Shown piece by piece: positions 12,836 to 21,290 of a stretch of 46,836 nt of DNA. Within the stretch, counting starts at the first letter, position 1, and every line of letters starts with the position of its first letter. A program made the position numbers and the translations under genes. The DNA comes from a virus. The notes beneath the pieces were generated by a model that did no database searches, was not told the DNA's origin, and saw only the letters and a program-made list of their open reading frames with translations. The stretch covers positions 1,417-48,252 of IMG/VR virus record IMGVR_UViG_3300030389_004010, one strand, 5' to 3'.

Positions 12836-15262
12836 ATGGCAGAATACGTTAATAATTATTTTCCTAGTCAAGTTGTAAGTGACGCTGAAAAGCTTAGCTA
12901 TGACTATGGATTAAAAGTTGCCAAAGCTATAGAGCACGAGTGGTTTAACAAAGATCAAGGACTTAATAGATACCACAAGCATTACAACGATTTTCATAGA
13001 TTAAGATTATACGCGGAAGGTAATCAGTCAATACAAAAGTATAAGGACGAATTATCTATAAATGGTGACTTAAGCTATTTAAATCTTGACTGGACACCAG
13101 TACCTATTATACCTAAGTTTGTCGATATTGTAGTTAACGGTATGTCTGATAGAAGTTACGAAGTAAAAGCTTACTCACAAGATCCTTACGGAATAGAAAA
13201 AAGAACTAAGTACATGCAGTCTATAATAGACGACATGAATACTAAAGAAATAAATGATTTTGTTCAACAACAGTTTGATGTAAATTTATACGAAAACGAT
13301 CCAAATACTTTACCAGAAACACAAGAAGAATTAGAGCTACACATGCAACTTTCTTATAAGCAAGCTGTAGAACTAGCAGAGGAACAAGCTATAAACGTTT
13401 TGATGGATGGTAGTAAATACGAACTGACTCAAAAAAGATTTTATAGAGATTTAACAGTTTTAGGCATTGGTGCTGTAAAAACAGAATTTAATACTTCAGA
13501 AGGTGCTATTGTACAGTATGTTGATCCTGCAGATTTAGTGTATTCTTATACTGAGTCGCCTTATTTTGAAGACATATATTATGTAGGCGAAGTTAAAACT
13601 ATACCTATAAATGAACTAGCAAAACAATTTCCACATTTAGATCAATCAGATTTAGAAGAAATAATTAGTTCAAGATCTTTGTATACTAATAACTCTTACA
13701 AAAACGCTAGTAGTTACGACGAGTTTGATAATAACAAAGTACAAGTGCTTTATTTTAATTACAAAACTTATATGAACGAAGTTTATAAATTAAAACAAAC
13801 TGCTACGGGCGCTGAAAAAGCAATAGAAAAAGATGATAGTTTTAATCCACCAGAAGATATGGAAGGAGGATTTACTAAATTGCATAGAGCTATAGAAGTT
13901 TTATACGAAGGAGCTATGGTTGTAGGAACTAATAAACTATTAAAATGGGAAATGGCTAAAAACATGATGAGGTCAAAAAGTGATTTTAACAAAGTTAAAA
14001 TGAACTATAGTATAGTAGCACCTCGTATGTATAAAGGCAATATAGATTCATTAGTAAAACGTATAACAGGTTTTGCTGATATGATTCAATTAACACATTT
14101 GAAGTTACAGCAAGTGATGTCGCGTATGATACCTGATGGTGTTTATTTAGATGCAGACGGACTTGCTGAAATAGATTTAGGTAACGGAACAAACTATAAT
14201 CCACAAGAAGCTTTAAATATGTTTTTCCAAACAGGTAGTGTTATAGGTAGATCGTTTACACAAGATGGTGATATAAACCCTGGTAAAGTACCAATACAAG
14301 AAATAACGTCTGGTAGTGGTGGTAATAAAATACAAGCTCTTATTGGTAATTATAATTACTACTTACAAATGATAAGAGATGTAACCGGATTGAACGAAGC
14401 TAGAGATGGTAGTATGCCAGACGATAGAGCCTTAGTAGGAATACAAAAAATAGCAGCTGCTAACTCAAATGTAGCAACTAGACATATACTAGATTCTGGT
14501 TTGTTTTTAACTGCTGAAGTAGCAGAGCAATTATCACTTAGAATATCTGATATTATAGAATATTCTCCAACAAAAGATGCTTTTATACAAAGTATTGGTG
14601 TTCATAATGTAGCTACATTAGAAGAGATGTCTGATCTTTACCTGTATGACTTCGGTATATTTATAGAGTTAATGCCAGACGACGAGCAAAAAGCTATGCT
14701 TGAAAATAACATACAAATGTCGCTGCAACAACAGACTATTGATTTGGAAGATGCTATTGATATTAGAGAAATAAATAATGTTAAGTTAGCTAATCAAGTT
14801 CTTAAAATTCGTAGAAAAAAGAAAATAGAACAAGATCAGTTACTTAAACAACAGAATATGCAAGCGCAGGCGCAAGCTAACGCACAACAACAGCAGGCAG
14901 CAGCGCAAATGGAAGTTCAAAAACAACAAGCGTTATCACAGTCACAAGCGCAGTTAGAACAACTAAAATCACAGCTTGAGTTACAAAAAATGCAACAAGA
15001 AATAGAAGCTAAACAACAGTTAATGGCTTTAGAGTTTGAGTTTAATATGAGATTAAAAGGCATTGAAACTGAAAACTTAAAAACAAGAGAAAAACAAAAA
15101 GAAGATCGTAAAGATGAAAGAACTAGAATACAAGCTAGTCAACAATCTGAATTAATAGAGCAAAGAAAAGGTAACCAACCTGCTAAAAAGTTTGAGTCAG
15201 CAGGTAATGATATATTAGGAGGAAGAGATGTTACTGATATGTCTGGTTTTACACCTAGATAA
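12836..15262 (+). CDS. Portal protein, 808 aa
   Basis: Forms the dodecameric channel at the capsid vertex. Identification rests on its place directly after the large terminase, its size, typical for podovirus-like portals of this type, and internal features: Y-V-D-P-A-D-L-V-Y, and V-T-G-L-N-E-A-R-D-G (about 515-525), a stretch typical of portal stem and crown regions. The last 150 residues are Gln-rich coiled coil (Q-A-Q-A-Q-A-N-A-Q-Q-Q-Q and beyond), probably the barrel reaching into the capsid. The C terminus ends G-R-D-V-T-D-M-S-G-F. No frameshift seen. Confidence 0.9.
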   Translation: MAEYVNNYFPSQVVSDAEKLSYDYGLKVAKAIEHEWFNKDQGLNRYHKHYNDFHRLRLYAEGNQSIQKYKDELSINGDLSYLNLDWTPVPIIPKFVDIVVNGMSDRSYEVKAYSQDPYGIEKRTKYMQSIIDDMNTKEINDFVQQQFDVNLYENDPNTLPETQEELELHMQLSYKQAVELAEEQAINVLMDGSKYELTQKRFYRDLTVLGIGAVKTEFNTSEGAIVQYVDPADLVYSYTESPYFEDIYYVGEVKTIPINELAKQFPHLDQSDLEEIISSRSLYTNNSYKNASSYDEFDNNKVQVLYFNYKTYMNEVYKLKQTATGAEKAIEKDDSFNPPEDMEGGFTKLHRAIEVLYEGAMVVGTNKLLKWEMAKNMMRSKSDFNKVKMNYSIVAPRMYKGNIDSLVKRITGFADMIQLTHLKLQQVMSRMIPDGVYLDADGLAEIDLGNGTNYNPQEALNMFFQTGSVIGRSFTQDGDINPGKVPIQEITSGSGGNKIQALIGNYNYYLQMIRDVTGLNEARDGSMPDDRALVGIQKIAAANSNVATRHILDSGLFLTAEVAEQLSLRISDIIEYSPTKDAFIQSIGVHNVATLEEMSDLYLYDFGIFIELMPDDEQKAMLENNIQMSLQQQTIDLEDAIDIREINNVKLANQVLKIRRKKKIEQDQLLKQQNMQAQAQANAQQQQAAAQMEVQKQQALSQSQAQLEQLKSQLELQKMQQEIEAKQQLMALEFEFNMRLKGIETENLKTREKQKEDRKDERTRIQASQQSELIEQRKGNQPAKKFESAGNDILGGRDVTDMSGFTPR

Positions 15263-15290
15263 AAATTATTAATTATTATTATATTATATT

Positions 15291-16499
15291 ATGGCAAAAA
15301 AGAAAAAAGAAGAAGTAGTAGAAAATACTACTAAAGACAACGTTACAAAAGTTGATCTTAATAAAAACAAAATAAAAGAAGATGATAATATCATCAAAGT
15401 AGATTTAACTAAAAAACCAGAAGAAAATGCCGTTCCAGAGCAAAGCACAGATGAGGTTTCTGTACGCGACGAACCCGAAACTAGCGAAAAAGTACTCGAA
15501 GAAAACGTCGAAACAACAGATGAAAAACCTACCGGAGAAAGTACCGACAACGTTCAAGATGAGCAACCCGTTGTTGAAGAAATTACAGAAGAAGAAGTAA
15601 AAGAACAAGTTGAAGAGCTAACTGAACAAGCTGAAGAAGCTGTAGCAGAAGCACGAGAGAGTGGTAAGCCACTTCCAGAAAATATACAAAAACTTGTAGA
15701 TTTTATGAACGAAACTGGTGGTAGTTTAGAAGATTACGTAAAGTTAAATCAAGATTATTCTCAGTTAGATAATTTATCTTTATTAAAAGAATATTACAAA
15801 CAAACAAAACCTCATTTAAACTCAGAAGAAATAGACTTTATGATGGAAGATTATTTTTCTTTTGATGAAGATTTAGATGACGATAGAGATATAAAAAGAA
15901 AAAAATTAGCTTTGAAAGAGCAAGTTGCTCAGGCAAAGTCGCATTTAGAAAATGCAAAAACCAAGTATTATGAAGAAATACAATATGGTAATAAGTTGAC
16001 AAATGAACAACAAAAAGCCATTGACTTTTTCAACAGATACAACAAAGAGTCAAAAGAACAGCAAGAAGTAGCTGAAAAACAAACTCGTACTTTTTTAAAT
16101 AAAACTAATCAATTGTTCAACAAAGACTTCAAAGGTTTTGAATACAACGTTGGCGATAAAAGATTTAGGTATAATATAAAAGATACTAGTTCTGTTAAAG
16201 AAAATCAAAGTGACATTAATAATTTTGTTAAGAAGTTCTTAAATAAAAATAATGAAATGGAAGACACCAAAGGCTATCACAAGTCTTTGTTTACAGCAAT
16301 GAACGCTGATGCTATTGCAAAACACTTTTACGAACAAGGTAAAGCTGATGCTTTAAAAGAAAGTATAGCTAAATCTAAAAACGTTAGTATGGACCCGAGA
16401 CAAGAGTTTAATGGTCAAATTAATGCTGGCGGTATAAAAGTAAAAGTGCTAGGTAATAACTCTAATGACTTTAAATTCAAAATTAAAAACAAAAATTAA
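15291..16499 (+). CDS. Scaffold-like head assembly protein, 402 aa
   Basis: Between portal and capsid, the usual place of a scaffold. Residues 1-125 are extremely acidic and low complexity (Glu, Asp, Val, Thr), likely disordered; the middle (about 200-280) has heptad helices, and the last 30 residues are basic (K-V-K-V-L-G and K-F-K-I-K-N-K-N), as in scaffold C termini that contact the capsid protein. No enzyme motif is seen. Alternative: an internal head protein. Confidence 0.7.
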   Translation: MAKKKKEEVVENTTKDNVTKVDLNKNKIKEDDNIIKVDLTKKPEENAVPEQSTDEVSVRDEPETSEKVLEENVETTDEKPTGESTDNVQDEQPVVEEITEEEVKEQVEELTEQAEEAVAEARESGKPLPENIQKLVDFMNETGGSLEDYVKLNQDYSQLDNLSLLKEYYKQTKPHLNSEEIDFMMEDYFSFDEDLDDDRDIKRKKLALKEQVAQAKSHLENAKTKYYEEIQYGNKLTNEQQKAIDFFNRYNKESKEQQEVAEKQTRTFLNKTNQLFNKDFKGFEYNVGDKRFRYNIKDTSSVKENQSDINNFVKKFLNKNNEMEDTKGYHKSLFTAMNADAIAKHFYEQGKADALKESIAKSKNVSMDPRQEFNGQINAGGIKVKVLGNNSNDFKFKIKNKN

Positions 16500-16519
16500 C
16501 AATTTAAAAATTATTAAAA

Positions 16520-17998
16520 ATGGCAATTACAAATGGACCGTTGTTAAATAGTGTTCCTGCTCAAAAGCAACAAACACTTGCAACGAATTATTTAGATCTT
16601 GCGTCAACTGCTAATCAAGGCTGGGCGCAACAATATGTACCAGATTTAATGGAGCAAGAAGCTGAAGTTTTCGGACCGAGAACTATTTCAGGTTTCTTAG
16701 CACAAATTGGAGCTGAAGAGGCTATGACTGCTGATCAAGTAGTATGGTCTGAACAAGGTAGATTACATTTATCTTACAAATGTAAGTTAACTGATGCTAC
16801 TTCTTTATTAATACAAGCTGATATAGACGAAGCTGTATCTACAACTGCTGGTATTTCTAATGGTTTAACAGGTACTCATCATGGTGTAAGAGTAAACGAC
16901 ACTCTTATTATTGCTGATGTTAACCAAGTTAAAAAAGTTATAGTAACAGCAATTTCTGGTGACGATTGTACTATCGCTACTTATGACGGTAGTACTTTAA
17001 CAGCTACAAACACAAACTTAGCTACTACAGCTTTAGTTTATGGTTCAGAGTTTAAAAAAGGTGATAACTACCAAGGTTCAACTAGTAGAACTGCAAACGA
17101 ACCTAAATTTAAATCTTTCCAAAACAAACCAATTATTATGAAAGATTACTACGAAGTATCAGGATCTGACGCTTCTAGAATTGGTTGGGTTGAAGTTTCT
17201 GCTGAAAACGGACAATCAGGTTACTTGTGGTACTTAAAGGCTGAAGCTGATACTAGAGCTAGATTTACTGATTATATTGAAATGTCAATGTTAGAAAGTG
17301 AAATTGGTTTAGACTCAACTGCTGAAACTACTGTTGATGATTATATCTATGGTGCTGATGGTGGTGAAAAAGTTGGTACTGAAGGTTTATTCGCTGCTAT
17401 CACTTCAAGAGGTAATATTACTACTGGTGTAACTGGTGTTAACGCTGCTACTGATTTAGCTGAGTTTGACGCTATATTAGCTGAGTTTGATAAGCAAGGT
17501 GCTATTGAAGAGTATATGATGTTTGTTAACAGATCAACTAGCTTGGCTATTGATGATATGTTAGCTTCAATGAACTCTTACGGAGCTGGTGGTACTTCTT
17601 ACGGAGTATTTAACAACTCTGAAGATATGGCATTGAACTTAGGTTTCTCTGGATTTAGAAGAGGTTCTTATGACTTCTATAAGTCTGACTTTAGATACCT
17701 AAACGACAAAGCTACTAGAGGTGGTATAAATGATGCTAATACTTCAGAAGCAATTAGAGGTGTCATGATACCTGCTGGTACTTCTTCAGTTTACGATCAA
17801 ACTGTTGGAGCTAGTATGAGACGTCCTTTCTTACACGTAAGATTTAGAGCTTCTCAAACTGATGACAGAAGAATGAAGTCATGGGTTACTGGTTCTGTTG
17901 GAGCTGCTACATCTGCTTTAGATGCAATGCAACTACATTTCTTAACTGAAAGATGTTTAATCACTCAAGGTGCTAACAACTTTATGTTAATGAAGTAA
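16520..17998 (+). CDS. Major capsid protein, 492 aa
   Basis: Follows the scaffold-like gene and precedes a strong terminator. The sequence is rich in Ala, Gly, Thr and Ser, with no motifs of enzymes, an N-terminal helical region, and an acidic insertion with R-G-N-I-T-T-G-V (about 290-300). The length is right for an HK97-fold capsid protein of crAss-like and related podoviruses. Codons look optimised (many GCT, ACT, GGT and TTC), as expected for the most abundant virion protein. The fold itself is inferred. Confidence 0.88.
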   Translation: MAITNGPLLNSVPAQKQQTLATNYLDLASTANQGWAQQYVPDLMEQEAEVFGPRTISGFLAQIGAEEAMTADQVVWSEQGRLHLSYKCKLTDATSLLIQADIDEAVSTTAGISNGLTGTHHGVRVNDTLIIADVNQVKKVIVTAISGDDCTIATYDGSTLTATNTNLATTALVYGSEFKKGDNYQGSTSRTANEPKFKSFQNKPIIMKDYYEVSGSDASRIGWVEVSAENGQSGYLWYLKAEADTRARFTDYIEMSMLESEIGLDSTAETTVDDYIYGADGGEKVGTEGLFAAITSRGNITTGVTGVNAATDLAEFDAILAEFDKQGAIEEYMMFVNRSTSLAIDDMLASMNSYGAGGTSYGVFNNSEDMALNLGFSGFRRGSYDFYKSDFRYLNDKATRGGINDANTSEAIRGVMIPAGTSSVYDQTVGASMRRPFLHVRFRASQTDDRRMKSWVTGSVGAATSALDAMQLHFLTERCLITQGANNFMLMK

Positions 17999-18013
17999 AC
18001 TATTTTTAAAAGA

Positions 18014-18037
18014 CCGGGGCTTCGGCCTCGGCTTTTT
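18014..18037 (+). terminator. Rho-independent terminator after the capsid gene
   Basis: CCGGGGC (18014-18020) pairs with GCCTCGG (18025-18031) around a TTCG tetraloop closed by C-G, an extra-stable hairpin, followed by C and a run of five T and an AT-rich tail. It begins 16 bases after the capsid stop and would protect or end the capsid transcript. Confidence 0.9.
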
Positions 18038-18066
18038 ATTTTATTAATTTTATTATATATTATATT

Positions 18067-18885
18067 ATGGCAAAGAAAACAAAAAACGAAGAGGTAGAGG
18101 TACCTGTTGTTGAGACACCTGTTGTTGAAACACCAAAACCTAAAAAAACTGAACTTAAAAAACCAAAGTGGGAAATAAAAGATAGAGTTTATTATTTAAA
18201 AGGAAATAAAAAACCTTTATCATATATGTTAAGAACAAATAATATATACTACTTTGATGAGAAAAAAGGTTACGAAAGAGAGTTAAAATACTGTCAAAAT
18301 CAAATAACACCCTTTGTAGATGAAATGACTGGAGACCAAAGACTAGAGCATATAATTTTTAGAAACGGTAGTTTATTTGTTGCAAAAGAAAAAACAGTAT
18401 TACAAAAACTTTTATCTTTATACCACCCTCATAAAGACAAGTTATTTTATGAGTATAACCCAGTCAAAGAAGCTACAGATGATATTGAGATGTTAGAGCT
18501 TGAAGCAGACGCAATAGTTATAGCTAGAGATTTAGATATTGATATGGTAGAAGCTATTATGCGTGTAGAAAAAGGTTCTGAAGTGTCTAGTATGAGTTCT
18601 AAAGAACTTAAAAGAGATTTATTAGTGTTTGCACGAAATAATCCTGCTTTGTTCTTAGAATTAGCTTCTGATGATAATGTGCAACTTAGAAACTTTGGTA
18701 TTAAAGCTGTTGAACTTGGTATTATTAAATTATCTAACGATCAAAGAAACTTCTTATGGGGTTCTAATGATAGAAAAATAATGACAGTACCATTTGACGA
18801 GCATCCGTACACTGCTTTAGCGCATTGGTTTAAAACCGATGAAGGTATGGAAATATATGCAAATATAGAAAAAAGATTAAACTAA
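18067..18885 (+). CDS. Hypothetical head-associated protein, 272 aa
   Basis: Residues 1-35 are a low-complexity Val/Glu/Pro/Lys stretch (V-V-E-T-P repeated twice), followed by a folded part with mixed helices. The C-terminal third is helical with D-D-N-V-Q-L-R-N-F-G-I-K-A-V. It lies just after the capsid gene and terminator, where head-completion or head-fibre genes are found. No family recognised. No signal peptide or membrane segment. Confidence 0.7.
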   Translation: MAKKTKNEEVEVPVVETPVVETPKPKKTELKKPKWEIKDRVYYLKGNKKPLSYMLRTNNIYYFDEKKGYERELKYCQNQITPFVDEMTGDQRLEHIIFRNGSLFVAKEKTVLQKLLSLYHPHKDKLFYEYNPVKEATDDIEMLELEADAIVIARDLDIDMVEAIMRVEKGSEVSSMSSKELKRDLLVFARNNPALFLELASDDNVQLRNFGIKAVELGIIKLSNDQRNFLWGSNDRKIMTVPFDEHPYTALAHWFKTDEGMEIYANIEKRLN

Positions 18886-18891
18886 TCAAAC

Positions 18892-18928
18892 TGTAGAGCG
18901 GTCGCCTTACGGGGCGATCGTAACTACA
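18892..18928 (+). other. Stable intergenic hairpin
   Basis: TGTAG (18892-18896) pairs with CTACA (18924-18928), enclosing CGGTCGCC (18899-18906) paired with GGCGATCG (18913-18920). It is GC-rich in an AT-rich genome but has no T-run, so it is more likely a transcript-end or processing structure than a standard terminator. Confidence 0.55.
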
Positions 18929-18938
18929 AAATATTATT

Positions 18939-19091
18939 ATGGAATCAAAAGGCTTAGGCGACACAATAGAAAAAATAACAACCGCAACAGGAATAAAGAA
19001 GTTTGTACATAAAGTAGCAGGAGATAACTGTGGTTGCAATAAAAGAAAACAAATACTTAATAAAGTATTTCCTTATAAAAAAAGTAAATAA
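18939..19091 (+). CDS. Small Cys-Gly-Cys protein, 50 aa
   Basis: A 50-residue gene with ATG 18939 and TAA directly abutting the next ATG at 19092. It reads M-E-S-K-G-L-G-D-T-I-E-K-I-T-T-A-T-G-I-K and continues with A-G-D-N-C-G-C-N-K-R-K and V-F-P-Y-K-K-S-K. The D-N-C-G-C-N-K-R-K motif recalls small conserved phage proteins found beside tail-connector genes; the two cysteines could bind metal. Too short for common thresholds, but the stop-start junction and motif support it. Confidence 0.75.
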   Translation: MESKGLGDTIEKITTATGIKKFVHKVAGDNCGCNKRKQILNKVFPYKKSK

Positions 19092-19775
19092 ATGGTAAAT
19101 ATAGATACAGTATATCAAAGAGTTTTAGCTTTAGCAAACAAAGAACAAAGAGGCTATATAACACCACAAGAATTTAACTTATTTGCTAATCAAGCTCAGA
19201 TGGATATATTTGAGCAATATTTTTATGATAGAGCGCAATTTGGTAGATTGCCTGGTAATAAAACTATGTATGCTGATCCAATAGACATACTTGAAGAAAA
19301 AATAGAAATATTTCATGACTCAACTTCTTTAACAGGTAGTGGTAATATTTTTACTTTACCAAGTAATCTTTATAGGCTAGCTAGAGTTAATAATCCTGAA
19401 AATAGTGCTACTATAGAAAAATTAACTCATCAAAAATTTACAACAGCTAGAAACTCACCTTTAACAGCTCCAACAATATCAAGACCGATTTATTATGTAA
19501 AAGGAAATCAAGTTATAGTAAACCCTAATACTATAGAAAACATAAATATAGATTATATAAAAATACCAACGCCAGTTGAGTGGAACGGTTTTGATGCTGG
19601 TACTAATCAATTATATAATGAAACAAATAGTGTTAATTTTGAATTACACATATCTGAAGAACCAAATTTAGTTTTAAATATATTAAAGCTAGCTGGTATA
19701 GCTATGAAAGATGCTAGTTTATATCAATTAGGCGCAGCAGAAGAAGCAAAAGATATTCAACAAGAAAAACAATAA
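19092..19775 (+). CDS. Head-tail connector or tail protein, 227 aa
   Basis: A soluble 227-residue protein. The N terminus reads V-Y-Q-R-V-L-A-L-A-N-K-E-Q-R-G-Y-I-T-P-Q, a strongly conserved-looking segment that I have met in marine podovirus structural proteins. A beta-rich middle with P-S-N-L-Y-R-L follows, and the end is helical (L-N-I-L-K-L-A-G-I-A-M-K). Its place after the head genes suggests an adaptor or ring protein between portal and tail. The start is fixed by the abutting stop of the 50-residue gene. Confidence 0.7.
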   Translation: MVNIDTVYQRVLALANKEQRGYITPQEFNLFANQAQMDIFEQYFYDRAQFGRLPGNKTMYADPIDILEEKIEIFHDSTSLTGSGNIFTLPSNLYRLARVNNPENSATIEKLTHQKFTTARNSPLTAPTISRPIYYVKGNQVIVNPNTIENINIDYIKIPTPVEWNGFDAGTNQLYNETNSVNFELHISEEPNLVLNILKLAGIAMKDASLYQLGAAEEAKDIQQEKQ

Positions 19776-19778
19776 TAA

Positions 19779-21287
19779 ATGGGAATATTAAATCAAACAC
19801 AATACGATTATTATAACGAACCTTCTAATTTTGGTAATTATCAATTCACTTCTTTAAATGACGTTATAAATCAGTTTATGGTAGCTTATGTTGGTGAAGA
19901 AAAAATTATAGGTAAAGCAAGTAGAACAGATGTACAGTTTCATGCTATGAGAGCTTTAGCAGAGTTAAGCTTTGATACTTTTAAATCTATAAAATCTCAA
20001 GAAATAGAACTGCCACCATCACTTACAATGATACTTCCACATGATTATGTTAACTACACTAGAGTTTTATGCGTAGATAACGCTGGTATAAAACAACCTT
20101 TATACCCAACTAAACATACGCAAAATCCTTTTAAAATACTTCAAGACGAAGATAAGTCTTACGATTTTATAGTACCTTCAACTACGCTACTTAATAATGG
20201 AGACTTTAAGGCCGCTATACCTAATCCTAACTCTTCTGGAGAAGACTGGAATAAAACACCAGCATTTTTAGGTAGCGCATCAACAACTTCTACAGACAAA
20301 GTTCACGTAGTAAACGAACAGTTAGTTTTTGAACATGGTAGTACTGCTCCAGTTCCAGATACTACTGATAGTACTAGTAGAGCTTATGCTTGTTGGCAAA
20401 AAGTTAATGTTGAAGGTATAGATCTTATAGATCTTTCAGCACTTGGTAAGTCTGCTGCAGCTGTTACTGGTAAGGGCGTTGGGACTCTTAGAGTTGGAAT
20501 AAGCACTTTAACATATCCAGGTTTTAATCCTATAATATCAAACCCAAATTTAGATAGCGATCCTTCTTTAAATAATACTGATGAAATATTTGATTTATAT
20601 TTAACAAATGGAGATAGAGCTGTTATGACTTTTAATGATGGTTTAAATACAGCTTCTACAAAAACATTAACAGATGTAGACGTTAGTAACGAAACAGAAG
20701 TTTTTGTTTTAATAACTAGTTTTATAGAAATCTTTACTGACAATACACTTACTAATAGCGAAAATATAATAGATGATGTTGTTATAAGTTGCGATGCTTT
20801 ATCTAAAACATTAATTGAAGGCGGTGAGTCTACAACTTGGGGTAATTATAAATCTAACAAACCTAGTGAAAACAAGCAGCACGATTATGATTATGACGAT
20901 CATATATTTGAAGCTAACGTTGGTAGAAGATATGGTTTAGAGCCTAGTCACGCTCAAGACAACGGTTCTTATTACGTAGATAATCTTAGAGGTAAAATAC
21001 ATTTTAGTTCAAATTTGAGTGGCAAAACAATTGTGCTAGATTACATTAGCGACAGTCTTGGCACTGACGCTGAGATGCAAGTTCACAAGTTTGCAGAAGA
21101 AGCTATGTATAAAAGTATAATGTATGCAATATTATCTACAAGAGCTAATACGCCAGAATATATAGTTCGTAGATATAAAAAAGAAAGGTTCGCAGAAATA
21201 AGAAAAGCTAAACTTAGATTATCTAATATTAAATTAGAAGAAATTACGCAGATATTTAGAGGTAAGTCTAAACATATAAAACACTAA
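19779..21287 (+). CDS. Tail tubular/adaptor-type protein with inserted domain, 502 aa
   Basis: The N terminus (residues 1-130) and C terminus (about 345-502) look like a tail adaptor: helices with R-A-L-A-E-L-S-F-D-T and, at the end, R-R-Y-K-K-E-R-F-A-E-I-R-K-A-K. Between them (about 140-345) lies a beta-rich segment that starts N-N-G-D-F-K and ends I-I-D-D-V-V-I-S-C, a pattern of galactose-binding or CBM4/9-like carbohydrate-binding modules. I infer an insertion of a sugar-binding domain into an adaptor protein. Neighbours on both sides are tail genes. Confidence 0.7.
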   Translation: MGILNQTQYDYYNEPSNFGNYQFTSLNDVINQFMVAYVGEEKIIGKASRTDVQFHAMRALAELSFDTFKSIKSQEIELPPSLTMILPHDYVNYTRVLCVDNAGIKQPLYPTKHTQNPFKILQDEDKSYDFIVPSTTLLNNGDFKAAIPNPNSSGEDWNKTPAFLGSASTTSTDKVHVVNEQLVFEHGSTAPVPDTTDSTSRAYACWQKVNVEGIDLIDLSALGKSAAAVTGKGVGTLRVGISTLTYPGFNPIISNPNLDSDPSLNNTDEIFDLYLTNGDRAVMTFNDGLNTASTKTLTDVDVSNETEVFVLITSFIEIFTDNTLTNSENIIDDVVISCDALSKTLIEGGESTTWGNYKSNKPSENKQHDYDYDDHIFEANVGRRYGLEPSHAQDNGSYYVDNLRGKIHFSSNLSGKTIVLDYISDSLGTDAEMQVHKFAEEAMYKSIMYAILSTRANTPEYIVRRYKKERFAEIRKAKLRLSNIKLEEITQIFRGKSKHIKH

Positions 21288-21290
21288 TAC

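Noticed and set aside
18892-18928. Standard terminator between the 272-residue gene and the 50-residue gene.
   Set aside because: The hairpin is strong but has no T-run after it, so I list it only as a structured element.
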